Below, in pieces: positions 17,148-25,612 of a DNA stretch of 39,249 bases. Origin of the DNA: JACCTH01 sp050741915 (GTDB lineage: Bacteria > Actinomycetota > Acidimicrobiia > Spongiisociales > ZC4RG35); contig JBOGEX010000005.1 of NCBI GenBank assembly GCA_050741915.1, forward strand, positions 1-39,249, written 5' to 3'. Numbering within the stretch: position 1 is the first letter of the stretch; each line of letters opens with the position of its first letter. Both the position numbers and the translations under genes were made by a program. A model generated the notes under the pieces. It was not told where the DNA came from and did not search any database. It saw only the letters and a program-made list of their open reading frames with translations.

Positions 17148-17189
17148 TTACGCATCAGACGCGGCCTGTGGGCAGCGTTTGATGCGTAA
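17148..17189 (-). terminator. Hairpin between tRNA-Sec and the DsrE-like gene
   Basis: TTACGCATCA (17148-17157) is perfectly repeated inverted as TGATGCGTAA (17180-17189); a wobble pair and four more pairs extend the stem to 15 bp with a 12-nt loop. It lies just 3' of the tRNA-Sec gene and 5' of the DsrE start. On the plus strand it is followed by AAAAG, so no U-tract is evident in the minus-strand transcript; it may be a processing or termination hairpin. Confidence 0.55.
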
Positions 17190-17193
17190 AAAG

Positions 17194-17288
17194 TGGCGGA
17201 GGCGGACGGGAATCGAACCCGCCAGGGACCCTGAGGCCCCTCATCGGTTTTGAAGACCGAGGAGCCCACCAGGCGCTCGGACGCCTCC
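17194..17288 (-). tRNA. selC: tRNA-Sec (anticodon UCA)
   Basis: A 95-nt gene with encoded CCA. The acceptor arm is GGAGGCG (17288-17282) paired with CGCCTCC (17204-17198), followed by discriminator G and CCA. The anticodon arm TCGGT-CTTCAAA-ACCGA has TCA at 17253-17251, which reads UGA. A long variable arm and a 6-bp T stem (7+6, the 13-bp helix of bacterial tRNA-Sec) with the TTCGATT loop are visible. It lies downstream of selA-selB with a vapBC relic between. Confidence 0.96.
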
Positions 17289-17341
17289 GTTCGCAAGGCT
17301 ACCCGCTACCGCCCGTGCGTCGGCCAGCTTTCCGTCGCGCC

Positions 17342-17736
17342 TTACGGCGAGACGACCGCCCTCTCGGTGTGCTGGCTCGTGGCTCTCGCCAATCTCCGAT
17401 CGGAGGTGAGAAGATCGCCACGTAGTGACTCGGCGAGAGCCACATAAACCGCGTCGTAAGCGCTGACGTTGAGCCTTGGATCGAGAATGCGGTCTAACAG
17501 AGCCTGATGGCCATGCCTGGTCAACGGAAGGTCGAGGTAATCCTCAATCACCTGCTCGGCGCGAGTGAACTCGATCTCGTTCTGAGCCAATACTCGACGG
17601 GTCCAGCCACGACCTCGACGTCGCATAGGGCAGGCACATGGACCTCGTTGCGTTGCAGGATCTCGCCAATTTCTCCGCTCCTCTCACATTGCAAGAGAAA
17701 CTCGAGGACTGCCGAGGCGTCGACCACGATTGTCAC
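17342..17736 (-). pseudogene. VapC-type PIN toxin broken by a frameshift
   Basis: The start is GTG 17736, overlapping the antitoxin stop (GTGA). The N-terminal part MTIVVDASAVLEFLL contains the first catalytic Asp and runs to ALCDVEVVAG. The downstream part (RRVLAQNEIEF ... NVSAYDAVYVALAESL ... LLTSDRRLARA) is in another frame and ends at 17342. A single-base change near 17600-17610 separates the two halves. If repaired it would be a normal PIN RNase of about 130 residues. It is either a decayed toxin or a sequencing indel. Confidence 0.8.
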
Positions 17737-17972
17737 TCGCCGTACCGAAGGGCTCTCTCCTCGCGAATTAACTCGGCAGTCGACCGGCGAAGCTTCGTTG
17801 GTGGCCGACGGCTCACCCTTTCGAAAACCTCTTCAGCCGGAGGCCTGGAAACCTCTTTTTCGAGCAGCTCTTCGATATAGGCGGTCAGAGTCTTGCTTCG
17901 GGATCTTGCCCGCTTGCTGAGATCTCGATGGAGTCGATCGGAGACGTTCCGGACCTGGATCATCTTGGACAT
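17733..17972 (-). CDS. VapB-type antitoxin (ribbon-helix-helix)
   Basis: A 79-residue protein with an N-terminal ribbon-helix-helix domain (IQVRNVSDRLHRDLSKRARSRSKTLTAYIEELL) and a polar C-terminal tail that would bind the toxin. It sits 47 nt after selB on the same strand and overlaps the frameshifted VapC gene by GTGA. A direct repeat over its start codon (17969-17977 and 17987-17995) is a likely autoregulatory operator. Confidence 0.85.
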   Translation of the reverse strand: MSKMIQVRNVSDRLHRDLSKRARSRSKTLTAYIEELLEKEVSRPPAEEVFERVSRRPPTKLRRSTAELIREERALRYGE

Positions 17973-17995
17973 GTGGTGAGCATGTCACATGTGGT
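17969..17995 (-). promoter_or_regulatory. Direct repeat, candidate antitoxin operator
   Basis: ACATGTGGT occurs at 17969-17977 and 17987-17995 on the plus strand, an 18-bp period, covering the start codon and leader of the vapB gene. The second copy forms the palindrome CACATGTG. VapB proteins usually repress their own promoters by binding such repeats. Confidence 0.45.
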
Positions 17996-18019
17996 TCACA
18001 TTGTCAGTGAAGCCAGGTA

Positions 18020-19777
18020 TCAAAGAGGGCGAGCTTGCCGCCGATCCCCCTGCCTGAGGGTGATTCCTTCGCGATCGAAGTACTCGAGGAGCGGGACTGC
18101 ATACTTGCGGCTGATCCCGACCCTCTGCCGAAAATCGCTCACGCTGAACGGTTCGTCGAACGACTGTGTCGTGGCGATGAGAGATTTGATTACCGACGGC
18201 AGGTAGAGGAGATCGTCGGCGATCCGTATTGCTTGCCCGTCTTTGATCAATGCCCGCAACAAGTCCGGACCAAGGCCGAGCTCGGCGATCGAGGGCGGCG
18301 CCGGGGTGGCGAGACGAACCCGAGCGGCAAGCCATCGTTCATCGGCTTCGGAGGTGGCGCGCTCGATCCCGGCCAGCGACACCATTCCCCCGGCCAGGAC
18401 CATTTTGGAATCTTGGTCGCAGAGACTCCGCAAGAGGCCTTCGCCGATATCAAGCTGTTGGGCGAGCTGGCCAATTCCGAGCCCCAATTCGAAGGGGTGA
18501 TCGGCGAGGAACTGCGACACAGCGGCAACGACCTCAACACCCAGGCGCTGCTGCTCGTCGATCGAGATCGCCACACCGTCGGCCGTCAAGACTTCCCGGG
18601 GTGAACCTCCCTTCGACCAAAGCGCCAGATCGGACAGTTGCGCTTGTCCTCGCTCGTGGAGCAACACGGCCGCTACCTCGTCGGGCCCTTTCGGCAACGC
18701 CCGCTCGAGCGCGTGGCCGTGGAGGATTAGCACTTGCTGGCGACGCGGAGGAGCGGGATCGAGCACCGTCCCTCCGGCCAAAACCCGCTGGCGGCCCGTA
18801 TCTCGCATTAGAAACCGATCACCGGCTGCAACCGGCAGGGGAACAGCCGTCGCGATCAAGGCCAGGTTGGGAGCGACCAGCCTTATGGTCGCGGCGCCGG
18901 CAAAGGTTCCGAGGTGGAGCACAAAACTGCCCTTGTCCTCGAGCTTTGCTACATAGCGGGCGGGTTGCAGGTCGGCCAGCCACCGGTTGCTGGCAGCCGT
19001 TGTGGCCGGCTTGGTCAAAAGTGATCCTCGTGCCAACGCCCCGGCACCACCCAGGTTGACGGCCACCCGGGTTGAGGGCGGCACTGTCTGGACGGCTTGC
19101 TCGTTGCTGTGTAATCCCTTGATCCGGCCGATCCCTCCGCCCGGCCACACCTCGAGCTGGTCGCCGGTTCGAAGGCCTCCTCCAGTCAGTGTTCCGGTCG
19201 CGACCAGGCCGGCGCCGGCCATCCCGAAAACCCGGTCGACCCAGAGCCGCGGTCGACCCTGATCGCCGACATCGGCGTTGGTCGCTTCGGCCAGCGCCAG
19301 CACCAGCTCGTCCAGTCCGACTCGGCGTCGAACCGAGACCGGGACCACCGTCTCTCCTTCGAGAAAGGTTCCCTGGAGGTGCCGACCGAGCTCACGGATC
19401 AGACCAGGAACCGTTGCCGGCTCGACGCGATCGATCTTGGTCAGGGCCACCACCCCCCGCCTCAGGCCGAGCAGGTCAAGGGCAGCGAGATGCTCCTCGG
19501 ATTGGGCGCTCCAGCCCTCGTCTGCGGCGACCACAAGCAGCACGGCGTCAACCGCCCCCACCCCGGCGAGCATGTTGGCGATGAATCGCCGATGACCGGG
19601 CACGTCGACAAACGAGATGCGTCGGCCGCCGGGAAGGTCCATCCACGCAAAGCCCAACTCGATCGTCAGACCGCGCCTTTTTTCTTCCGCCAGCCGATCG
19701 GGATCCCGCCCAGTGAGGGCTTCGACCAGGGCCGACTTCCCGTGATCGACGTGACCGGCGGTGGCTACGACCGCCAT
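18020..19777 (-). CDS. selB: Selenocysteine-specific elongation factor
   Basis: GTPase that brings Sec-tRNA to UGA codons next to a SECIS hairpin. It has 585 residues. The G domain shows GHVDHGKS (G1), DVPGH (G3) and TKID (G4), followed by two beta-barrel domains and a C-terminal winged-helix array (about 380-585) that binds SECIS RNA. The start ATG 19777 gives AVVATAGHVDHG as in other SelB proteins and lies 13 nt inside the end of selA; the frame stays open further upstream but that part is selA in another frame. A clear target exists in the window, the fdhA SECIS at 942-973. Confidence 0.96.
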   Translation of the reverse strand: MAVVATAGHVDHGKSALVEALTGRDPDRLAEEKRRGLTIELGFAWMDLPGGRRISFVDVPGHRRFIANMLAGVGAVDAVLLVVAADEGWSAQSEEHLAALDLLGLRRGVVALTKIDRVEPATVPGLIRELGRHLQGTFLEGETVVPVSVRRRVGLDELVLALAEATNADVGDQGRPRLWVDRVFGMAGAGLVATGTLTGGGLRTGDQLEVWPGGGIGRIKGLHSNEQAVQTVPPSTRVAVNLGGAGALARGSLLTKPATTAASNRWLADLQPARYVAKLEDKGSFVLHLGTFAGAATIRLVAPNLALIATAVPLPVAAGDRFLMRDTGRQRVLAGGTVLDPAPPRRQQVLILHGHALERALPKGPDEVAAVLLHERGQAQLSDLALWSKGGSPREVLTADGVAISIDEQQRLGVEVVAAVSQFLADHPFELGLGIGQLAQQLDIGEGLLRSLCDQDSKMVLAGGMVSLAGIERATSEADERWLAARVRLATPAPPSIAELGLGPDLLRALIKDGQAIRIADDLLYLPSVIKSLIATTQSFDEPFSVSDFRQRVGISRKYAVPLLEYFDREGITLRQGDRRQARPL

Positions 19778-21099
19778 GCGGCAGCCAGCGCGGCGGCGAG
19801 GGCCTCGTCGGCCGACTGTGGGATCGCCCGCAGGTCGACTAGAAGCCGACCCGCCTCCCGTCTCCCCAGCACCGCCGGCGAGCCGGCGAGAAGTCTCGCA
19901 AATAAGCGATCGACCTCGCCCTCGATCACCATCACGGGCGAGGGGATTGACGCTCCGGGGACTGAGCCCGCGCCCAACACCGAAGGTCCCTCCTCGATTT
20001 GTGCTGGTACAGCCGACCGTTCGAGCACGTGCTGGAGGCGAGACTCGAGAACCTGATATGGGACTCGGGCCATCGCCCACAGCGGGACATCGGCTCCGCG
20101 CCCGTCGGCATACATCTCGGCAGTGGCCGCTAGCGCCGCGGCCGTCGGACCGTCGAGACGAAATGCCCGGGCGAGCGGGTGGCGGGCAACCTTTTCCACG
20201 AGGGCCGTGTTGCCGACGATGACGCCCGCCTGAGGCCCGCCGAAGAGCTTGTCACCGGAGAAGAGCAATAGGTCAGCTCCGGCCGCGATTGACTGACGAA
20301 CCCCCGGCTCCCGGTTGAGCCAGGCGGGCGGCGGTCCCCCCCACCAAGGAACGTTTTCATCGAGCAGCCCTGAACCGGCATCAAAGACCACCGGGAGACG
20401 ATGCTCGCGACCGAGGCCGACAAGCTCTTTGAGCGACGCTTCCTCGGAGAATCCGGTGATCCGATAGTTGGAAGGATGAACCTTGAGGAGGCATGCGGTG
20501 GCGCCGCCGAGAGCAGAGGAATAGTCGGCCATCCGGGTGCGATTGGTGGTGCCGACCTCCCGCAGGGTGGCGCCGCCAGCGGCGATGATCTCGGGCAGCC
20601 GGTAGCTCCCACCGATCTCGATTAGCTCCCCCCGGGAGACCATCACCTCCCGATCCTTCGCCAGGGCCGCCAGCACCAAGACCAGAGCCGCGGCGTTGTT
20701 GTTGACCGCCAGGGCGGCTTCGGCGCCGGTCAAGTCGGCCAGGAGAGCATGAAGCGAGCCCGAGCGCTGGCCCCGAGCGCCGGTGCGCATATCCAGCTCG
20801 ACGTTCGCGTATCCAGTCGCCACCTTCGCCGCCACCGCCGCCGCTTCCGCCGCCAGCGGCGCCCTGCCCAAATTGGTGTGGAGCAGTACCCCGGTGGCGT
20901 TGAGCACCGGATGGAGCCGATCGGCGACCAAACCTTCGAGCCGTTCTCGGGCGCGTGAAACGAGATCGGAATCACCCTCGCCCGCCCTAGCCTCGGCGAT
21001 GACTGCTCGGGCCACGTCGACCACCGCTGCTCGCGACAATGGCCACTTCCCCAGCTCGGTTACAAACTGATCGACCGCAGGAAGCTGGCGGCGCTCCAT
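19765..21099 (-). CDS. selA: L-seryl-tRNA(Sec) selenium transferase
   Basis: PLP enzyme converting Ser-tRNA-Sec to Sec-tRNA-Sec with selenophosphate. It has 444 residues. The family motif HPVLNATGVLLHTNLGR near residue 65 and the PLP site FSGDKLFGGPQAG with Lys284 are visible. It is the first gene of selA-selB (13-nt overlap) and starts 47 nt after the stop of the intact vapC at 21147, so it may share transcription from that module or from its own promoter in the short gap. Confidence 0.97.
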   Translation of the reverse strand: MERRQLPAVDQFVTELGKWPLSRAAVVDVARAVIAEARAGEGDSDLVSRARERLEGLVADRLHPVLNATGVLLHTNLGRAPLAAEAAAVAAKVATGYANVELDMRTGARGQRSGSLHALLADLTGAEAALAVNNNAAALVLVLAALAKDREVMVSRGELIEIGGSYRLPEIIAAGGATLREVGTTNRTRMADYSSALGGATACLLKVHPSNYRITGFSEEASLKELVGLGREHRLPVVFDAGSGLLDENVPWWGGPPPAWLNREPGVRQSIAAGADLLLFSGDKLFGGPQAGVIVGNTALVEKVARHPLARAFRLDGPTAAALAATAEMYADGRGADVPLWAMARVPYQVLESRLQHVLERSAVPAQIEEGPSVLGAGSVPGASIPSPVMVIEGEVDRLFARLLAGSPAVLGRREAGRLLVDLRAIPQSADEALAAALAAAWRS

Positions 21100-21146
21100 C
21101 GACTGTTCAGGCTACCGAGGTCGTGCCGGCGCCGGGCAATCGGGTC

Positions 21147-21575
21147 CTATTCGCGGAGTGGGTTGACCCAGGTGATCTCGGGGAAGCGGGCAAAGTCGCT
21201 GTCGGCCGAATAGAGATCCAAACCGTGGCCGATCGCCATGGCCGCGAGATGGGCGTCTGAGATCAAGTTGCCTGACAGCCGATGAGTTGCGATGAGGGCT
21301 GAGAGAATCTCCCAATGGGAATCGGTCTCTCTGGGGATCCACGTGGCTGAGGCGGAAAGCCATTCCGATACCTGAGAGCGAGCCGCGCCGTCGGATAGAG
21401 GATTCTCATAAGCGCGCGGGTTGGTGCTGATCCGCACGAACGCCACCAGACTCTTCCACGGAATACCGACCCGGGTGGGTCCATTCAAAGCCTTATCGAT
21501 CCAACGCCGGGTGGTGGCATGAAAGGGACTCGAGGAGTCCCGGGCCAGGAGAAGGAGATTGGCATCGATCAACAT
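21147..21575 (-). CDS. vapC: VapC-type PIN-domain ribonuclease toxin (intact)
   Basis: A 142-residue PIN-domain RNase. The acidic residues expected for Mg binding are visible: Asp4 in LIDANLLL, then ISDAHLA and SADSDFARF near the C-terminus. The start ATG follows directly after the antitoxin stop. It is the only full-length, unbroken VapC in the window. The remnant at 13004-13144 resembles its C-terminus. Confidence 0.9.
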   Translation of the reverse strand: MLIDANLLLLARDSSSPFHATTRRWIDKALNGPTRVGIPWKSLVAFVRISTNPRAYENPLSDGAARSQVSEWLSASATWIPRETDSHWEILSALIATHRLSGNLISDAHLAAMAIGHGLDLYSADSDFARFPEITWVNPLRE

Positions 21576-21806
21576 CTAACGCGCCCCAGGGCCCTCCAAG
21601 AAGTCGATCACCTCGGCTACGTTGGTGACGTCGAACCGGGCGTTCATAGCTGATGTTTTCTGCTTGAAACGGCGCCGCGGGGCGGGCTGGAGCAAGCCTG
21701 CCCGGATCAGGAAATTGACCGCCTCGCTGACCCCGAGACCCTCCCGCCTCTGCAACTGAGCTATCGCCGCTGCGACATCGACATCGAAGGTGATCGTCGT
21801 ACGCAT
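21576..21806 (-). CDS. vapB: VapB-type antitoxin (ribbon-helix-helix)
   Basis: A 76-residue protein. An Arc/CopG-like ribbon-helix-helix (TTITFDVDVAAAIAQLQ, GVSEAVNFLIRAGL) precedes a basic linker and a C-terminal toxin-binding tail ending FLEGPGAR. It directly abuts the intact vapC. Upstream on the minus strand are TTAGAT (21819-21814) 8 nt from the ATG, suggesting a leaderless transcript, and a palindrome CATCATGATG (21820-21829) as possible operator. Confidence 0.88.
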   Translation of the reverse strand: MRTTITFDVDVAAAIAQLQRREGLGVSEAVNFLIRAGLLQPAPRRRFKQKTSAMNARFDVTNVAEVIDFLEGPGAR

Positions 21807-21813
21807 GCGCCAA

Positions 21814-21829
21814 ATCTAACATCATGATG
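21814..21829 (-). promoter_or_regulatory. Candidate vapB -10 box and operator palindrome
   Basis: TTAGAT at 21819-21814 resembles a -10 box placed so that transcription would begin at or next to the vapB ATG. The perfect 10-bp palindrome CATCATGATG at 21820-21829 lies just upstream of it and fits autoregulation by the VapB ribbon-helix-helix protein. Confidence 0.35.
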
Positions 21830-21885
21830 CGAAGGCTTCAAAGAGCTCTCTATCCTGCCGAAGTGGTTGAACAGAACTGATCTTC

Positions 21886-21919
21886 CCCCGGGTTTCGGGG
21901 AGCCTCCAGAAACTCGGGG
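21886..21919. repeat. Strong hairpin upstream of vapB
   Basis: CCCCGGGTTTC and GAAACTCGGGG pair at every position (one G-U), enclosing a 12-nt loop that can itself fold (GGGG with CTCC). It stands alone in the gap between vapB and the dehydrogenase gene and could be a terminator or the end of a lost element. Confidence 0.5.
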
Positions 21920-22683
21920 CGGTTCAAAATATGGACTGGACAGTGCGGATATCGACCACATTCCTTTCGAATACCACCTGCTGAGTAATGGGCAGCCTCG
22001 ACGGCCCGGAGACCTACGCGTCCTGTTGGGGCAACTAGCCAACGACCAATTCAGGAGAACTGTACGACCGGTGACATCGAGAATGCTGCTGGCGGCTGTG
22101 GCGTGCATGGTCACGGACTCTGGCGGCGAGCTAGCCGTAACCATCAGGTCGACATATTGGAGGCGTACGAGGCAGCCGTTCGCTGCGCACAGATCACGGC
22201 TTCCCGGTGAAGTCAACCCGGGACGGGGCGCCAACTTCCAAGCCGTGCCCGGCGAGCAAAATCAACAGGTCGGCCTCGTTTCTGAAAAGTGTCTGAAAGC
22301 AATGAACTTCCCTGATTGGTTGTGGCCTACAGAGGAATAGGTACGGCTGAAATACGCCTACGCCTTGACACTGGTCCCGTGCATCGAGGACTTGGGCTCT
22401 ATCGTTGACGAGCCCTTCGATGGATGTCCACATCGACTCATGGCGAACGGGGCCTTGAAGCCCCTGGGGACATGTTCCTTCCACGGGTTCTGAATACTTC
22501 GCTGCGTACAAACCTGTCCGTCATCGCCAGTCGGGGGATATCTCGCGTGGGAGCCTGGTGATCCAATCACACCGATCCCAGAGAGCTACGGAAGCCCATA
22601 GATATCTCTCGAGGGCGGCGGCGACCCTCACGTTCCAACCACCCGGCTACATTCCCGGCCTGTCATGAATGAGGACTACGCCA

Positions 22684-25191
22684 ATGGCTGACCTACCGGC
22701 CAGCGCACGCGTCGTGGTGATCGGTGCTGGCATCGTCGGCAATTCCGTGGTGGGGCATTTGGCGGAACTCGGTTGGCGGGACATCGTCCAGATCGACAAG
22801 GGCCCCCTCCCCAACCCGGGCGGTTCGACTGGCCACGCTTCCAACTTCATCTTCCCCGTCGATCACAACAAAGAGATGGCGATGCTTACCCTCGACAGCC
22901 AGCGGCAGTACGAGGCGATGGGCGTCAACGTCACCTGTGGCGGGATTGAGGTGGCGCGGACACCTGAGCGAATGGAAGAGCTGCGACGGCGAATGGGGTC
23001 GGCCAAGAACTGGGACATGCCGGCCGAACTTGTCAGCCCGGGTCAAATTAAGGAGCTGGTCCCCTTTATCAACGAGGAAATCCTGCTCGGTGGTGCCTAC
23101 TACCCGACGGTGTCCGCGGTAGATTCGCTCCGAGCAGGGACCATCTTCCGCGAGAACGCCCAACGCCTCAGCGCTCTCCAAACCTTTGCCAATGTCGAGG
23201 TTCTCAACCTGGAGACCAAACGGAACCGCATCAACGCGGTATTGACTGATCGCGGCCGGATCGAAGCCGAGTTTGTCGTTATCGCTTGTGGGGTGTGGAG
23301 CCCCCGCCTCGCCCGGATGGCGGGCGCCACGATTCCTCTCACCCCGGCGGTCCATCAGATGATCGATGTCGGTCCCATTCCCATCCTTCAGGACTCAGGC
23401 AAGGAGCTGGCGTTTCCGATCGTGCGCGATATGGATGTGTTCATGTACGAGCGCCAGACCGGAGGCTCGATGGAGGTCGGCTCCTATGCCCACCGCCCCA
23501 TCTTCCATCACCCCGACGAGATTCCTTCGCTAACCGCTGCGCGGATGTCGCCCACCGAGCTTCCATTTACCGACGACGACTTCGACGAGCAGATGGAAGA
23601 CGCCCTCGAGCTCATGCCCGAGATACTCGCTACGGCTGAGATCAAGTACGCCATCAATGGACTCTTGTCTCTGACCCCCGACGCCATGCCCTTGATCGGC
23701 GAGACGGTCGAGGTGAAGAACCTCTGGTCGGCGGCGGCGATCTGGATCAAGGAAGGCCCCGGCACCGGTCGAGCTGTGGCCGAGTGGATGACCCACGGCT
23801 ACCCCGATCTGGATCCCCACGCCTCCGACATCGCCCGCTTCTACCCCTACGCCCGCACCGAGCACCATGTCCGGGCCCGGTGCTCGGAGCATTTCAACAA
23901 GACCTATGGCATTGTCCATCCCCGCGAGCAATGGGCGTCGGAGCGGAACAAGAGAGTCTCACCATTCCATGCTCGGACCCAGGCGCTGGGGGCGGCCTAC
24001 TTCGAAGCGGGAGGGTGGGAGCGGCCCCATTGGTACGAGTCCAATTCGGGCCTGGTCGATGAGTTCGCCGTCGAGGATCGACCGCACGAATGGGATCGCC
24101 GCTGGTGGTCTTCTATCCAGAACGGCGAGCATCTGGCGATGCGGGAGCGGGTGGGGATGGTCGACCTTTCCCCGTTTGTCGTCTTCGACTTCACCGGTCC
24201 CGGCTCTCTCCCTTACCTCCAGCACATGGCCGTGAACAATGTCGAGGTCAAGGTCGGCCGTTCGGTTTACACGCCGCTTTTGACCGAGTCGGGTGGGTTC
24301 AAGACCGATCTCACCATCCTCCGCCTCGCCGAGGAGCATTTTCGGGTGATCACAGGAGCGTTCGACGGACCCCGCGACAAGCACTGGTTCGGACGCCATC
24401 TACCCGAGGACGGCTCGGTGCAAATGACCGACCTGACTTCGGCGCTCGTGACGATCGGCGTATGGGGCCCGCGGGCCCGCGACCACGTCCAGTCGCTCAC
24501 CGATCACGACCTCTCGAACGAGGCGTTTCCGTACGGGCACACCCAGGCAGTCGATTTCGGTTCGATCAACGCCCGGCTCTTCCGCATCTCCTACGTGGGC
24601 GACCTTGGTTGGGAGATCTATGTGCCCACCGAACAGGGGCTGCCGATGTGGGATCGTTTGTGGGAGGCGGGTCAGGATCTTGGCGTGGTCCCGGTCGGGG
24701 CCGGCGTATATGGGACGACAGGTCGCCTGGAAAAGGGGTATCGCCTGATGGGCGCAGAGCTCGAGAGCGAGTTCAATCCCATCGAAGCAGGCCTGGCCCG
24801 AGCGAAAGTGAAACCTGCCGACTTCATCGGCAAGGAGGCCTATCTCAAGGCGCGGGAGACTTCGCCGGCCGCCATTTTGTGCACGCTCACCGTCGAGGAC
24901 CACATGTCGAGACGGGATGGGGTCAAGCGTTTCATGAATGGGCGAGAACCCATCACGACACCGTCGGGCGAGCGAATCGTCGACGAGAGGGGCCGGCCTT
25001 CCTACGTCACGTCGGCGGGTGCAGGTCCCTCGGTCGGCAAGTACTTGCTGCTTGCTTACCTTCCTCCCGAGCACGCAGTCGTCGACACCGAACTGGCGGT
25101 GATGTATATGAACGAGCTCTATCCGGTCAAGGTCGCGGTCGCCGGGTCCACTCCTATCTTTGATCCGGACGACAAGCGGATGAAGGCTTAG
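22684..25191 (+). CDS. Dimethylglycine/sarcosine dehydrogenase-like flavoprotein with GcvT domains
   Basis: Oxidative N-demethylase of 835 residues. N-terminal FAD domain at about 5-385, with the Rossmann VVVIGAGIVGNS; the GSTGHASNF motif near residue 50 is where DMGDH family members attach FAD covalently through His. C-terminal GcvT/aminomethyltransferase domains (about 430-830) bind THF and capture the released carbon as 5,10-methylene-THF. Electrons normally go to ETF, encoded at 27417-29101. The substrate could be dimethylglycine, sarcosine or a related N-methyl amine; the betaine genes nearby favour dimethylglycine. ATG 22684 is preferred over 22669 because GAGG lies 9 nt upstream. Confidence 0.88.
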   Translation: MADLPASARVVVIGAGIVGNSVVGHLAELGWRDIVQIDKGPLPNPGGSTGHASNFIFPVDHNKEMAMLTLDSQRQYEAMGVNVTCGGIEVARTPERMEELRRRMGSAKNWDMPAELVSPGQIKELVPFINEEILLGGAYYPTVSAVDSLRAGTIFRENAQRLSALQTFANVEVLNLETKRNRINAVLTDRGRIEAEFVVIACGVWSPRLARMAGATIPLTPAVHQMIDVGPIPILQDSGKELAFPIVRDMDVFMYERQTGGSMEVGSYAHRPIFHHPDEIPSLTAARMSPTELPFTDDDFDEQMEDALELMPEILATAEIKYAINGLLSLTPDAMPLIGETVEVKNLWSAAAIWIKEGPGTGRAVAEWMTHGYPDLDPHASDIARFYPYARTEHHVRARCSEHFNKTYGIVHPREQWASERNKRVSPFHARTQALGAAYFEAGGWERPHWYESNSGLVDEFAVEDRPHEWDRRWWSSIQNGEHLAMRERVGMVDLSPFVVFDFTGPGSLPYLQHMAVNNVEVKVGRSVYTPLLTESGGFKTDLTILRLAEEHFRVITGAFDGPRDKHWFGRHLPEDGSVQMTDLTSALVTIGVWGPRARDHVQSLTDHDLSNEAFPYGHTQAVDFGSINARLFRISYVGDLGWEIYVPTEQGLPMWDRLWEAGQDLGVVPVGAGVYGTTGRLEKGYRLMGAELESEFNPIEAGLARAKVKPADFIGKEAYLKARETSPAAILCTLTVEDHMSRRDGVKRFMNGREPITTPSGERIVDERGRPSYVTSAGAGPSVGKYLLLAYLPPEHAVVDTELAVMYMNELYPVKVAVAGSTPIFDPDDKRMKA

Positions 25192-25212
25192 CGGTTCAGA
25201 GCGCGTTCCAGC

Positions 25213-25607
25213 TCAACTATCGCCAGGCTGCCAATGCTCCACGGTTACCTCGGCCATAGGAAAGTCGGCAGGATTTCCTGTGGCCAGCCGAGCGCCAACG
25301 CCGAGAGCTGCGGCGGCGATAAGGCGGTCAGCCTGATGCAGGGTTATCCCCGCTTCAGAGAACTGTCGCCGCCAGGTTCCCGCCCTGACGCCTTCCTCGA
25401 CCCCGACAGGCGCAAGTCGCAGACCCCTGAACAGACGCCGGCTCGGGAGTTCCTCGTCAGTGCGAAGGCCGCGCCAAATTTCCTCAACGAGATGGCACAG
25501 ACCCAGGGCTCGTCCCCGTGCCGTCGCAGTTTTCGAACCCGCTCAATCGCCGGCCGGCCCCGAAGCAGGTCGATGAGAACTGTCGAGTCCAGCAGGATTC
25601 GAGCCAA
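25213..25607 (-). pseudogene. VapC-type PIN toxin broken by a frameshift
   Basis: The first part (MARILLDSTVLIDLLRG ... EPWVCAIS) carries the N-terminal catalytic Asp. After about position 25490 the PIN homology continues in another frame: VEEIWRGLRTDEEL, then TLHQADRLIAAAALGVG and LATGNPADFPM, ending at 25213. One missing base near 25487-25492 restores a full toxin of about 130 residues. It lies between the DMGDH-like gene and its antitoxin and points away from the DUF2079 gene. Confidence 0.82.
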
Positions 25608-25612
25608 TCGAT

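Larger units (their letters stand above)
21807..22683. other. Gap of about 870 bp with no recognisable gene
   Basis: Open frames exist on both strands (for example 21867-22340 on the plus strand and 22194-22511 on the minus strand), but none has a recognisable domain, a convincing start signal, or a consistent high-GC third-position pattern like the neighbours. A hairpin is present at 21886-21919. The base composition looks less GC-rich than the flanking genes. It may be a decayed gene or foreign DNA. Confidence 0.5.

Noticed and set aside
18035..19059. Plus-strand open frames across selB
   Set aside because: They are antisense to selB, which has all GTPase motifs on the minus strand.
21867..22340. 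157-residue plus-strand hypothetical protein
   Set aside because: No domain, no start signal and comparable open frames on the opposite strand; kept only as an unassigned gap.
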